Assembly (NCBI GenBank): GCA_037176705.1
Contig: CM073893.1
Coordinates: 15,748,074-15,812,073, forward strand
DNA from: Molossus alvarezi
Taxonomy: Eukaryota > Chordata > Mammalia > Chiroptera > Molossidae
Length of the DNA: 64,000 bases
Direction: 5' to 3'
Shown piece after piece: positions 25,101-39,231 of the stretch (the first letter of the stretch is position 1; each line of letters begins with the position of its first letter). The notes below the pieces were generated by a model. The model was given only the letters and a program-made list of their open reading frames with translations. It searched no databases and was not told where the DNA came from. The translations under genes and the position numbers were made by a program.

Positions 25101-28100
25101 CATCAATAGATGAGTGAATAAAAAAGCTGTAGTACATATACACAATGGAACACTATGCAGCTGTAAGAAAGAGAGATCTCTCATCCTTTGAGATAACGTG
25201 GAGGGACCTGGAGAGCATTATGCTAAGCAAAATCAGCCAGTCAGAGAAAGACAGATACCACATGATCTCACTTATTTGTGGAATATAATGAATAAAATAG
25301 ACCCAGAGACATAGAAGGGAGTATGGTTCAGACTGACAAACTTCAGAGGAGGGGGCCAGTGGGGAGGGGTGAGATAAACCAAAGAAATTATATGCACATA
25401 GGTGTTACCAATGGACATAGACAACAATGCTGGGGCAGCAGCCAGGGGGTGGGGGACGGGGAGGAGGGTGTCTAGTGGGGATAAAGGAGAAACCTCTGTA
25501 ACAAAAATAAATTAATAAAAAAAGTCATATTTTGTAGTTTTAAGTGATCAATTGTATGAGTGTCTAGCACATAATGCCTGCCATGTAAGTGAGTGAAAGG
25601 AAGAAACACTTTGAATATAAAATGTTACATACATTGACTCATTTACATTTCATAGCAACCCATAGGATTAGCCAAATCTACATGGATATTTAATATCAGA
25701 GCTGAGATGTGATTCTGGTTTCACACACATGCTTATACACTTTCTAATATGTCAATGAATTATCCTTTTTCTGTCTGTATCCCATTCATGTGTGCCGGAC
25801 ATTCCGCTAGTGATATTTTTCATTGTACAAAGTGGTTCTCAGTTGGTCTCTCCTTACAATTAAATATTATTTCACTATACTACATCCATAGTAAATATTA
25901 GACTGTTTTTTTCTCTTCCTTATTTTTCCTTCAGAGCTTGTTTTCTGTTTTTTTCAGCTCAGCTAGATAAATAGTAGTAGTGATTAACACCTACCGAATG
26001 CTTACTGTGTGCCGGATGCTTTTATAAGTGCTTTACATGCATTAATTTATTTAATCCAATGACAACCCTGAGGTAGATACTATTATTATCATTTTACAAA
26101 TGAGAAACTAAGGCACAGAGAGGTTATATAACCTGATATAGGGTCACAAAGCTAGTGAGTGGTCGAACCACACCCATGGAGTTACCCTAAGTAGAAATCT
26201 TCTGTTTTCTTTGATCCCTTTTCAGTTAATACCCAAAGTACTACTAAATCGACCTATGCAGTGTGTCTCCTGCCTATTTCTTCCAGATTTACTATTTTCA
26301 GTGATAAGAAGTCTAGGACTTCACCTTTTCTCGCCTTGTGTGTTGTTATTGTAGCCTCTAATCCTTTTTATCTATTTCAAACTGCCTTTCATAGCACTGA
26401 CAAACATTTTTCTGAAATACAAACATGTTAACTTTCTCATTGATAAAAAATTTGGGGGGCAGAAATTTTCTAAACTGACATAATGTATATAAGCCATAAA
26501 TTTTTGACAAGTGATGTTTTCTTTTTTGCCTATAGCCTCTGAGGAAAGCTGTTAGAATGATGGGAGCACCTAACCTCATAGCAGACAGTATGGAATATGG
26601 ACTAAGTTACAGTGTCATTTCATACCTCAAAAAATTGAGTCAACAGGTAATGTTAAGAAATAGAGAGAACCATTGTGTATTTTGAATGGTTTTGGCTAAG
26701 ATGGTTAACTGGCCAGAAGTTAGTTCTTAATAGTTCTAATAGAATTCCATTATATTAGTATATTATATTTTAAAACCACATAATCAAAAATTAGCATAAT
26801 TTTGCCTCAAGTACATGGTATATACTATGTTTTCAAATGTTAATTAGAAAAGTAATCCTAGTTGACGAAATGGCTTCCTAGACTTCTGTGTGAACATTCT
26901 TTGTTTTCTTTTGAGAAGTTTATGTTAGAAAGTTGTTATGTTAGACAAAGTATCAGTTTCTTTTGTTTTATGTTTTAAAACTTAAGATTTTTTTCTTTCA
27001 AAACGGGAGTTACTTTTGAAATATTTGTAAGAGACATTGAATTTTGTCATTTTGAGCATAAATCACATTAACAGATACTGTGGTAGTTAATTAGTATATA
27101 GTTTAACTGACTGCCAAGTTATTAATGTCATTTGAAATACATCATTTTCCCAGTACTTCTGCCATCTTTACTTTAACTGCTAATTCAAGTGCAGGTTGTA
27201 AAGAGTCAAAATACTGCTATTTGCTTGCCAGTGAAAAACTCTATCATTTGCTGTATCTAGAAACATTTAGTTATATGCTAGTAATTGTCTTTAAGTAAAT
27301 ATTGATGAGATATGTTTTCTAGTTTTATATCAGTTTTAAATTAGAAATACATATTTTCATTTAGGGTATCTTTACATTTCATGGTTTAAGTGTGTGGGTA
27401 TTAATAAATACAGTTAAAGTTGTGTTTGTTTGCCCTTCTCCAAAAGGTTAAAATTGTAATGATTTAAAATCATAAGACATTGTTTGAACTATTTTTAATT
27501 TACCAAGTACTTGACATAGACCATGCCACTTGAAATTTTAATTTCTTATATACTTTAAAAATATATAAATATTTGATTTATAGAAGACCAAAACTATAGA
27601 ATTTAATTTACCAATTTAGATTATATCAAGACAATTCTTGTTTATTTTTACTTTAGGCAAAAATAGAATCTGATCGAGTCATCGGATCTGTAGGCAAAAA
27701 AGTAGTACAGGAAACTGGAATTAAAGTCCGAAGCCGATCACATGGTTTATCAATGGCTTATAGGAAAGATTTTCAACAACTGCTCCAGGGAATTTCAGAA
27801 GATGTTCCTCATAGACTGCTGGACCTGAACATGAAAGAATATACTGGGTTCCAAGTTGCTTTGCTCAATAAGGTAATAGATACATGAATTTAGTAATGCT
27901 CTAGTTATATTCTATCGTATTGTTGAATATAGATCAAATTTCCTATTAACTAAAACACCAAATTTTCAGAAGTATTTTTATATTTCTGCAGAATAATGAT
28001 TATTATACTTATGATTGAATCATTGAATTTTAGAATTAAAACAGATATTGTCCATGGTGGGTAAATGAATAGATGTACTGATAAAAAGTAAACCAACCCA

Positions 28101-31100
28101 TTTATTTAATAAGGGAGTAAGCAGAGGCTTAGAGATTGCCTTAAAGTTATATAGCTAATGATAGAGTCACTGCATTTTGGTACTTATGACCTTGGGTGCA
28201 CAGTGTGATCCTAAAATGCTTCTCGTTATTAAAAAGATATTTATCCTAGAAGCTTTGTTATAAAAACACACAAGTTGACTCTAAAATGTATATGGAAGTG
28301 TAAAGGTACTAGAATAGCTCAAGCAATTTTGGAAAAGATTAAAGTTGGGCAACTTGCACTATCCAATTTTAAAAGTTACTGTAAAGCTAAAGCTATCAAC
28401 ATTTTGTGTTGTTGACATAAGGATAAACATATAGATCAATGGTACAGAATATAATCTAGAAGTAGGCCATCACACAAATAGTTAATTTTAACAAAGGTGC
28501 CAAAATAATTCACTGGGTGAGAATACAGTCTTTTCAACAAGTAACACTGCAACAGTTGGATATCCATATTCAAAATAATGAACTTGACCCTTAAGTAAAT
28601 TACTTGAAGTGATCATGGTCATAGATGTAAGGACTAAAACTATAAACTAGAAAAAACTAGAGAAAATCATCATGACTTTAGGTCATGGATCATGGAAGAG
28701 TTCTAAAATACAAAACAAAAAGCACTTGATTAATTGAGCTTCATTGAAATTTAAAAAAAAATTTTTTTTAAATCCTCACTCGAGGTTATTTTTCCATTTT
28801 CTTTATAAATTAATTAATTTTTATGTTACAGATGTTTCTCCTTTTTTACCCCATTGGCATCCCCCTCTCCACCCCACCCCCGCCCCGTCCCCGGCTTTGT
28901 TGTCCATGTCTTTTGGTTATGCATACATGCATATAAGTTCTGTGGTTTATCCCCCCCCACCCCCCTCTTCTGAGGGATGTCAGTCTGTGCCCTGCTTCCG
29001 TGTTTCTGGGTCTACTGTGTTCCATTAGACTGTTATGTTCATTATATTCCATATATAAGTGAGATCATGTTATTTGTCTTTTTTTGCTTGGCTTATTTCA
29101 CTTAGGATAATGCTTTCCAGGTCCCTCCATGTCATCTCAAAGGATAAGAGATCTTTCTTACAACTGCATAGTACTCCATTGTGTATATGTACCACTACTT
29201 TTTATCCATTCGTCTACTGATGGACACTTGGGATGTTTCCAGATCTTAGCTATTGTAAATAGTGCTGCTATGAACATGGGGGTACATATATTCTTCCTGA
29301 TTGGTGTTTCAGGCTTCTTAGGGTATATTCCTAGAAGTGGAATCACTGGGTCAAATGGAAGTTCAATTTTTAATTTTTTGAGGTAACACCATATTGTTTT
29401 CCATAGTGCCTGCACCAGTCTACATTCCTACCAGCAGTGTATTAGAGTCCCCTTTTCTCCACACCCTCGTCAACACTTGTTTTTGATGATTTGTTGATGG
29501 CGGCCATTCTGACAGGTGTGAGGTGATAACCTCATTGTTGTTTCAATTTGCATCTCTCTGCTGATTAGTGATGTTGAGCATTTCTTCATATGTCTCTTGG
29601 CCATTTGTATGTCCTGTTTGGAGAGGTGTCTATTCAACTCCTCTGCCGATTTTTTAACTGGGTTCTTTGTCTTCCTTTTGTTGAGTTGTATGAGCACTCT
29701 ATATATATTGGAAATTAACCCCTTGTCTGGTATATCATTGGCAATGATGTTCTCCCATACAGTGGGTTGCCTTTCCATTTTGATGATTGTTTCTTTTGCT
29801 GTGCAGAAGCTTTTCAATTTGATGTAGTCCCATGTGTTCATTTTTTCCTTTGTTTCTGTTGCCTTAGGTGTTGTATCAGTGAAAATTTGCTCCGTATGAT
29901 GTCCAAAATTTTGTTGCCTACATTTTCTTCTAGGATTTTTATGGATTCACGAGTCACATTTAAGTCTTTTATCCATTGTGATTTTATTCTTGTGTATGGT
30001 GTAAGTTGATGGTCTAGTTTCATTTTTTTGCATGAAGCTGTCCAATTTTCCCAACACCATTTATTAAAGAGGCTGTCTTTACTCCACTGTATGCTCTTGA
30101 CACCTTTGTCAAATATTAATTGAGCATATTGCCTTGGGTCCATTTGTGGATTTTCAGTTCTGTTCCATTGGTCTATATGCCTGTTCTTGTGCCAGTACCA
30201 GGCTGTTTTGATTACAGTCACTTTGTAGTATAACCTATCTGGTATTGTGATCCCACCTACTTTGTCCTTCGTTTTCAAAATTGCTGTGGCTATTCGGGGA
30301 CTTTTTTGGTTTCATATGAACTTTTGAAGTATTTGCTTTAGTTCTGTGAAATATGTCATTGGTATTTTGGTGGGGATTGCATTGAATCTATAGATTGCTT
30401 GGGTAGTATGGACATTTTCATGATGTTAATTCTTCCAATACATGAACAAGGTATGTGCTTCCATTTTTTTTATATCTTCCTCAATTTCTTTTTTCAATGT
30501 CCTGTAGTTGTCTGCAAATAGGTCCTTTACTTCTTTGGTTAAGTTTATTCCTAGGTAGTTTATTCCTATCTTAATTTTTTTGCCGCAATGGTAAATGGGA
30601 TTGTTTTTTCAGTTTCTCTTTCTGTGAGTTCATCATTGGTGTACAAGAATGCCGTCGATTTCTTGATGTTAATTTTGTATCCTGCTACTTTTCCAAATAC
30701 ATTTATTAAGTCTAGTAGATATTTGCTGGAGTCTTTAGGGTTTTCTATGTATAATATCATGTCATCTGCAAATAATGACAGTTTCACTTCCTCCTTTCCA
30801 ATTTGGATCCCTTTTATTTTTTCCTCATGTCTGATTGCTGTGGCTAAGACTTCCAGTAGTATGTTAAATAAGAGTGGCGAAAGTGGACATCCCTGTCTTG
30901 TTCCTGTTCTTAATGGAAATGTTTTTATTTTCTGCCCATTGAGTATGATGTTAGCTGTAGGTCTTTTATATATGGCCTTTAATATGTCGAGATATGATCC
31001 CTCTATTCCCACATTGCTGAGCGTTTTTATCAGAAATGGATGCTGGATTTTGTCGAAGGTTTTTTCAGCATCTATTGATATGATCATGTGGTTTTTATTC

Positions 31101-34100
31101 TTCATTTTGTTTATGTGCTGTATCACATTTATTGATTTGCGAATATTGTACCAGCCTTGAATCCCTGGAATGAATCCCAGTTGGTCATGGTGAATACTTT
31201 TTTTGATATATTGCTGGATCCGATTTGCTAGTATTTTGTTCAGGATTTTGGCGTCTATGTTCATCAGGGATATTGGCCTGTAGTTTTCTTTCTTTGTAGT
31301 GTCTTTTTCTGGTTTTGGAATTAGAATTATGCTGGCCTCATAGAATGAGTTTGGAAGTCTTCCTTCTTCTTGAATTTTTTGAAATAGTTTGTGGAGAATG
31401 GGTGTTAGTTCTTTTTTGAATTTTTGGTAAAACTGCCCCGTGAAGCCATGTGGGCCTGGGCTTTTGTTTGCTGGGAGAGTCTTGATTACCTCTTCAATTT
31501 CCTTAGTTGTTATTGGTCTGTTCAAGTTTTCTATCTCTTCTCGGTCCAGTTTTGGGAAACTGTGTGTTTCTAGAAATTTGTCCATTTCGCTTAGATTGTC
31601 GAATTTTTGCCATACAGTTGTTCATAGTAGCTGTGAACGACCTTTTGTATTTCTGTGGTGTCGGTTGTTACTTCTCCTCTTTCATTTCTGATTTTTTTTT
31701 TTTTAATCTTTATTGTTGAATGTAGAATGTATTGCAGATGTTCCACATTTTTCCCCCATTGACCACCTCCTCCCCACTCCCGCCCCCCTCCTGCCTTTTC
31801 CACACTATTGTCTGTGTCCATTGGTTATGTATAGAAGTTCTTTGGTTTATTTCTTTCCACCCCCCCCCAGTCCCTTTCCCTTTGAGGTTTGTCAGTCTAG
31901 CAATGAATTTGTACTTCTTAATCCCTTCACCTTTTTCACCCATTCTCCCAACTCCCTCCCATCTGGCAACCAACAGAATGTTTTCTGTATCTATGAGAAT
32001 GTTTCTGATCTACCTGTTCATTTTGTTTGTAGATTCCATTGTTGATAGATATGTATTCATTGCCATTTTGTTTGTTCATATATTTTATCTGTTTCTTCAA
32101 AAAGACCCTTGATCATTTCATATAATAACGGTTTGGTGGTGATGAACTCCTTTAACTTTTTCTTGTCTGGGAAACTATATGGCCATTGATTCTAAATGAC
32201 AGCTTTGCAGGATAGAGTAATCTTGGTTGTAGGTTCTTGGTTTTCATCACTCTGAATATTTCTTGCCACTCCCTTCTGGCCTGCAAAGTTTCTGTTGAGA
32301 AATCAGCTGAGAGCCTTATGGGTACTCCCTTGTAGGTAACTAACTGCTTTTCTCTTGCTGCTTTTAAGATTCTCTCTTTGTCTTGAACCTTTTGCATTTT
32401 GATGATGATGTGTCTTGATGTGGGCCTATTGGGGTTCATCTTGTTTGGGACTCTCTGTGCTTCCTGGACTTGTATATCTGTTTCCTTCACCAAGTTAGGA
32501 AAGTTTTCTGCCATTATTGTTTCAAACAGGTTTTCGATTTCTTGTTCTTGCTATTCTCCTTCTGGCACCCCCAAGATGCGAATGTTGATACACTTGAAGT
32601 TGTCCCAGAGGCTCCTTACACTATCCTCATTTTGTTGGATTCTTATTTCTTTTTGTTGCTGTGATTGGGCGTTTTTTGCTTCCTTATATTCCAAATCGAT
32701 GGTTTGCTTCTTGGATTTATGTACTCTAGTATTGAAGCTGTGTAAATTATTCTTTATTTCAGTTAATGCCTCCTTTAATTCTGACTGGTCCTTTTATATG
32801 CTCTTGAGGCCCTCACTGAGTTCACTGAGGTTCTCACTGAGTTCATTGAGTATCCTTATAAGCAGTATTTTGAACTCAGCATCTGTTAGGTTGCTTATCT
32901 TCATTTTACTTAGTTCTTTTCTTGGGGTTTTGTTCTGTTCTTTCATTTGAGACCTTTTTTTTTAATCTCATCATTTTGGCTGCCTCCCTGTGTTTGTTTT
33001 TGTGTATTACTTAACCAGCGGTATGGGGCTAGCTTAGACCAGATGCTGCTCATTTGAAAGAATTTAGGAAAAATCTGAAGCAGGATCCAAGACAGGCCAA
33101 TCCTATCGTTAAGCAACTGGCAACAGCTTGGGTGGGCCTGAAAGTTGGGCGGGGCGCGGTAGGGCCTCTGGGAGTCACCAGGGCGGGGCTACCAGTGTGA
33201 GCCAGGTTGCAGGAGTCCCAGGTATGGGGGCTGTCTGCCGCCCCAGGGAAGGGCTCACCAAAGGAACAAAGGCCTCTGACAGCACGTTTGTCCCGGAGAA
33301 AGCCCCCTCTCCACCCCTCGCTTTAGTGCCAAACAGCTCAGTTCTTCCCTGTATGTCTCTGATGCTCCTCGAGCTGCCTCCCCTCCAAGCTTAGAGGGAG
33401 AGAGTCCAATAAGTCCGTGCGCGGGCCCTTTAGGGAGCTGCCTGGGGCTCCAGCCGTATCAGCCTCCCTGAGCCTCAGTTCCAGCTGGTTTTTCTCTTCC
33501 TGGCATTGGAACCCTGAACGGGGCACCTGGTGTGGGAAAGGGACCCCTCAGTCCTCAAGAAGGACCTTCCCAGCCAAGGTATCCTCCTGATTTTTATCCG
33601 CCACATGTGGGTATGGGGTCAGCCTGTCTCGCCACCAGCCCTTGTGCCTCCGCCCCTCCGCCCCTCCGCCCCTCCGCCCCTCCTACCAGTCTGGACGTGG
33701 CTGCTGCTTTAATTCTGTAGTTGTAGGAATCCCATTCAGGATGATTTCAGGCGGTTTTGAATGATGCTTGTTCTGTAGTTTAGTTGTAACTTTGATGTGG
33801 TTGTGGGAGGACACGATACCGCGTTTACCTACGCCTCCATCTTGACCGGAAGTCTCTTGTCGGATTTTGTGTATTTGGGTTCTCTCTCTTTGTTTCTTGG
33901 TGAATCTGGCTAAGGGTCCATCAATCTTGTTTATCTTTTCGAAAAACCAGCTCTTTGTTTCATTGATCCTTTGAATTGTTGTTTTGGTCTCTATGTCATT
34001 TATTTCTGCTCTGATCTTTACTATTTCCTTCCTTCTACTTACTCTGGGGTTTTCTTTTTTATGCTTTCTAATTCTTTAAGTTGTGAGGTTAGACAGTCAA

Positions 34101-37100
34101 TTAGAAATTTTTCTTGTTTCTTGAGGGAGGCCTGTAGTGCTATAAACTTCCCTCTGGGAACTGCTTTTGCTGCATCCCATAAATTTTGTGTTGTTGTGTG
34201 TTCATTTTCATTGGTTTCCAGGACGTTTTTAATTTCTTCCTTGATCTCCTTGGTAACCCCTTCATTGTTCAATAACATGCTATTTAGCCTCCATGTGTTG
34301 AAATGTCATTGCATGTTCTTGTTGCAATTGATTTCTAGTTTCATGTCATTGTGATCTGAGAAGATGCTTGATATGATTTCAGTCTTCTTGAAGTTGTAGA
34401 GATTTAGTTTGTGTACTATCATGTGGTCTATCTTTGAGAATGTCCCATGTGTACTTGAGAAAAATGTGTATTCTGTAGTTTTAGGGTGTAATTCTCTGTA
34501 TATATCTATTAAATCCATTTGGTTTAGTGCTTCATTTAGATTCTCTGTTTCCTTGCTAATTTTTTATCTAGAGGATCTATCCAGTGGTGTCAACAGGGTG
34601 TTGAAGTCCCCTGCTATGATTGTATTGCTGTCGATTCCTCTTTGGAAGACCTACAGAAATTTCTTAATATATTTTGGTGCTCCTATATTGGGTACATATA
34701 TGTTTATCAAGGTTATATGTTCCTGTTGGATAGATCCTTTCAATATTATGTAGTGGCCTTCTTTGTCTCTAGTTATGGCCTTCATTTTGAAATCTATTTT
34801 ATCAAAATATTGCTACCCCAGGTTTTTTTTCCTTTCCGCTTTCTTGGAAGATTTTTTTCCATCCCTTCACTTTCAACCTATGTGAGTCTTTTGTTGTGAG
34901 GTGGATCTCTTGTAAACAACATATAGATGAGTCATGCTTTCCTATCCAATCAGCTACTCTGTGTCTTTTTATTGGAGCTTTCAATCTATTTACATTTAAG
35001 GTGATTATTGATATGTACTTATTTATTGCCATTTTTGTTTAGTGTGGTTCTATTTTTCTTCCCATTTATCTTGCTAATTACAGTAGTCCTTTTAACATTT
35101 CTTGCAGTGCTGGTTTGGTGCTAATGTATTCCCTTAGCCTTTTTTTGTCTGGGAAGCTCTTTATTTGACCTTCTATTTTGAATGATAGCCTTGCTGGGTA
35201 GTGTAGTCTTGGATTCAGATCCTTGTTTTTCATGACCTTGATTACCTCATGCCATTCCCTTCTGGCCTGTAGTGTTTCTTGTGAGAAGTCAGCTGAGAGC
35301 CTCATTAGGGTTTCCTTTGTAGGTAACCTGTTGCTTATCTCTTGCTGCTTTTTGGATTCTCTCTTTTTCTTTAATATGTGGAATTTTAATTACTATGTGT
35401 CTTGGTGTGGGCCTGTTTGGGTTCTTCTTACTTGGGACTCTCTGTGCTTCTTGAACTTGAATGCCTTCTTTCTTCACCAAATTAGGGTAGTTTTCTGTCA
35501 CTATTTTTTTGAATATATGCTCTATCCCTTGCTCATTTTCTTCTTCTTTGGGGACTCCTATGATGCAAATATTATTTCGTTTCCAGTTGTTCCACAGTTC
35601 TCTTAAGCTGTCTTCCTGTTTTTTAATTGTTTTTTCCTTTTGGTTTTCTGATTGTGTCGTTTTTTTTCTACCCTGCCTTCTAATTCACTGATTTAGTCCT
35701 CGGCTTCCTCTACTCCGCTTTTTAAACCTTCCAATGTGTTTTTCATTTCTGATATGTCATTTTTTATCTCTTCTTGATGGTTTTTAATTTCCAATTGGCT
35801 TATTTTCAGGGTCTCTATGTCCTTACTCATGTTGTTGAGCTTCCTCAAGATCATGGCTCTGAATTCTAGATCTGTTAACATGCTTAACTGCTCCACATTG
35901 ATCTCATCTTTGGTGAAGATCTCTTGCTCTTTCATTTGGCTTCTGTTTGTTTCTGTTTTTCACCATTTTGGCTATCACAGTGGGCTTTGGAGCCTGCCAA
36001 GTTTTCCCTGTGGTTTTGGTGTTCTGCTGTTTGTCACTCACTCTCCTGGGTTTAGATGAGCGAGTGAGGGCCCCCGTTAAACACCACTGTTAAGTCTTAC
36101 TTTCATGGTTAAAGTTGCTAGCCCAGGAAAGGTACTGTTATCCTCTAGCTTTTTGCCTGGAGGCTAGCAGTTGAGGTTACTTGATGAGTTTTGGGTTGTC
36201 AGTTGATTGAAAAACTCCCTCAAGTGCTCAGCATATGGGGATTTCTCGAGGGTGGGGCAGATGCTGGTTGTTAGTGAACCTCAATTAGCACTTCAATGGC
36301 CCACAGGGTGGGGTTGGATCTCTGAGGGAGGGGCTGCTGCCTCTCCCCAGAATCCTTGGAAGGAGCAATATGGCCACCATCCTGCGTGGCAGCAACTCAG
36401 CAAAAGCTCTGAGTGCCCTCCCAATCCCAAGTGTCCCCACACAGTTCCAGTCCAGTCTGCCATCCCTCTGCCGGAGCCCAAGGTGAGTGGCTGTGGCCAT
36501 TTTAGCCTTTGTCCCGGCTCTGCGCTGTGTAGTCGCTTGGGTTCGCTTGGGAGTGTAACCCGAGGGCACTGCTCACAGCTAAGGCCGCTGCGGAGCTGCT
36601 GACCGTGGGCTCCCAGCCCCCGTCTCGGGCCTTTGCAAGCCTACCTGGATCGAGTCAGTGTCCCTGGTTATATGGTTCTCGCAAGCTGCTTTTCTGTTGG
36701 TTTTTCTCGTTGATTTGTCTGTGTTATAGTTGTAATTCCAGTTTGGTTCTGGGAGACGGTCTGGGTAGCTTCCGTTCACTCTGCCGCCATTTTGGAATCT
36801 TCGATTTTTCCATTTTATCTTCAGAGTGAATGGGGGGGGGGGAACATCATTGTGTGAGAGAGACACATGAATTGGCTGCCTGCTGCAGAACGTCGACCAG
36901 GGCTGGGGACCGAACCGAACCTGAAACTCTTTGGTCTGCGGGCTGATGCTCTAACTGCCGAGCCAAACTGGCCAGGGTAAAATTACAGTTTTTTAATTAA
37001 AAAAAACTTTGACAAATGAACAGGAAGTTCTAATTTGTGAGAAAAGCATATACAGAATAAAGAACTTAATATCAAAATATGTAAAGAACTCATACAACTG

Positions 37101-39186
37101 AATAATAAAGAGACTAACAAAAGGGCAAATATTTGAACAGAAGATACTTTGCCAAATAAGATAAACAAACTTGAATAGGCAGGTGAGAAGATGATTCATC
37201 TGATTGGCCATTAAGGAAATGGAAATGAGATTCCCACTTCACATTCTAAAATTTCTCATGGCTAGAATTTAAAAGAATGAAAAATATCAAGTGTTGGTGA
37301 GGACGTAGAACAACTGGAACTTCCATACATTGCTGATGGAAAATCGTCTGCAATTTCTTAAGAAGGCAAATATGTAGTTGCTATATAACCAGCAATTGTA
37401 CTACCCAAGATAAATGAAAAAATATATTATAGCAGCATTGTTCATAATACCCCAAAACTGAAAACAGTTCAGTGTTTATCAGCTGGTGAATGGATAAAAG
37501 ATATGGTATATCCGTATAATGGGATACTGTTTTACTATAATAAAAAGGAATAGACTGCTGATACATGAACAACATGAATGAATCTCAGAAACATCATTTC
37601 ACGTGAAAGAAGCCAAATAGAAAATATTAGATATTGCAAGATTCCATTTATAAAATGGAATATACAGAGATAGAAAGCAGATAAATTGTTGCCTGGGGCT
37701 AGTAGTAGGGATTGACTATAAATGGGCACATGGAACTTTCTGGAATGTTGGAAGTGTTCTAAAACTGGATTGTGGTGTTTCACAACTATAAATTTATTAA
37801 CACTCATCAAACTGTATACTTAAATAGGCAGTTTTATGGTATGTAAATTATACAATAAAGCTTAAAAACATTGAAAGTCTTTAAAATTTGGAGATATATA
37901 TATATATATATATATATTTCTTTTAGCCAGAATATATAAAATCTTCAGTTAGATGTAAATTTGAAATTACTTGGTTGAGCTTACTACCAATTTTTTATCT
38001 TATGGTTACCAAAACAGTTCATTAAGATTGAATCATAACTCTATTCTATGTTTTATTTTTAAATTAATTAATTGATTTTTGTTACAAATGTCTCTCCTTT
38101 TTCGCCCATTACTTCCCATCAGGCTCCTTCCCCCTCTCAGCCCCCACACAACTCACAGTATTGTTGTCTGTGTCCACTGGTTATGCATATATGCATGTAA
38201 GTTATTTGTTTTCTCTCTTTCCATCCTACCCCCCTCTAAGGATTATCAGTCTGACCCCTACTTCTATGTCTCTGGGTCTATTTTGTTCATCAGCTTATTT
38301 TGTTCATTATATTCCACAAATAAGTGAGATCATGTGACACTAGTCTTTCTCTGATTAATGCATGGGTCGAGGCTCAATTACTGGATCCTCTGCTCATTTT
38401 TTAATTGGATTCTTTGTCTTTCTTTTGTTGAGTGGTATGAGTACTCTATATATTTTGGAAATTAACCCTTTATCTGATGTATCATTGACAATTATATTCT
38501 CACATATGGGGGTTCCATTTCCATTTTGATGCTGGATTCTTTTGCTGTGCAGAAGCTTTTTAGTTTGATGTAGTCCTGTTTATTAAATTTTTTTCCTTTG
38601 TTTCTGTTGCACTAGGCGATAGATATATCAGTGAAAATTCTACTTGAGATGTCTGAGATTTTGCTGCTTACCTTTTCATCTAGCATTTTTATGGTTTAAT
38701 TACTTACATTTAAGTCTTTATCCATTTTGAGTTTATTCTTGTGTATAGTGTAAGTTTGGTTTCATTTTTTTTGCATGTAGCTGTCCAATTTTTCCAATAC
38801 CATTAAAGAGACTGTCTTTACTCCTTTCTATGCTCTTGTCTCCTTTGTCAAATACTAGTTGAGCATAATGTCTTGGGTCAATTTCTGAGTTCTTTGTTCT
38901 GTTCCATTGATCTATGTGCCTTGCCTGTTCTTGTGCCAGTACAAGGCTGTTTTGATTACAGTGGCTTTGTAGTATAACCTGATGACCGGTATTGTGATCC
39001 CTCCTACTTTGTTCTTCATTTCAAGATTGCTGTGGCTATTTGGAGTCTTTTGTTTCCATATAAACTTTTGGAGTATTCGCTCTAGATCTGTGAAATATAT
39101 TGTTGGTATTTTTTTTTTTTTATTCTCACCTGAGGACATTCATCCATTTTTTGTTCAGATAGAGTGGGAGGGGGAGAGAGAGTGAA

Positions 39187-39231
<45 letters not shown>

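Larger units (their letters stand above)
23989..26535 (+). other. INTS6 intron 10
   Basis: Contains MIR-like fragments at 24195-24430 and 25978-26170 and a truncated sense L1 at 24805-25525. The remainder shows nothing recognisable. Confidence 0.8.
31692..33854 (-). mobile_element. Half-L1 (HAL1-like), second copy, inside L1 ORF2 (innermost layer)
   Basis: Same architecture as the copy at 2168-4377, and colinear with it throughout: 5' end GACTTCCGGTCAAGATGGAG, GC-rich 5' UTR (33854-32973), ORF1 (about 32972-32110), 3' UTR and A-tail (31692). L1 ORF2 text resumes immediately on both sides. The YY1-like core is mutated (GGCGGC to GGAGGC). The flanks ...TCTGATTTT and ...TCGGATTTT suggest a decayed duplication. 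Confidence 0.85.
28801..36803 (-). mobile_element. Full-length L1, interrupted by a half-L1 (third layer)
   Basis: In element sense it has a 5' UTR of ~870 bases (36803-35936) starting CGAAGATTCCAAAATGGCGG, a broken ORF1 (about 35935-35078), ORF2 (from 35032) split by the insertion at 31692-33854 and ending near 29.0 kb, and a 3' UTR with a G-rich block at 28905-28850. A perfect 13-base duplication flanks it. Without the insertion it is about 5.8 kb, a complete L1. Confidence 0.9.
28758..36977 (-). mobile_element. VES SINE split by a full-length L1 (second layer)
   Basis: The tail part is at 28758-28800 (AATCCTCACTCGAGGTTATT). The body and head continue at 36804-36977, through GAGAGAGACACATGAATTGG to AAACTGGCCAGGG. 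The L1 duplicated ATTTTTCCATTTT, at 28788-28800 and 36804-36816. Confidence 0.88.
28240..37870 (+). mobile_element. Old sense L1 ORF2 region, split by a nested insertion (outer layer)
   Basis: Left part 28240-28757 reads as ORF2 (TAAAGCTAAAGCTATCAACA, GATCAATGGTACAGAATATA). The right part resumes near 36985 (TGACAAATGAACAGGAAGTT, AATATGTAAAGAACTCATAC) and continues to TTATACAATAAAGCTTAAAA near 37865. Order and strand agree across the 8.2-kb insertion. Long dead. Confidence 0.78.

Noticed and set aside
36207..36602. 131-codon frame in a GC-rich region, possible first exon of another gene
   Set aside because: It is antisense to the L1 5' UTR and ends within that element; GC-richness is typical of L1 5' UTRs.
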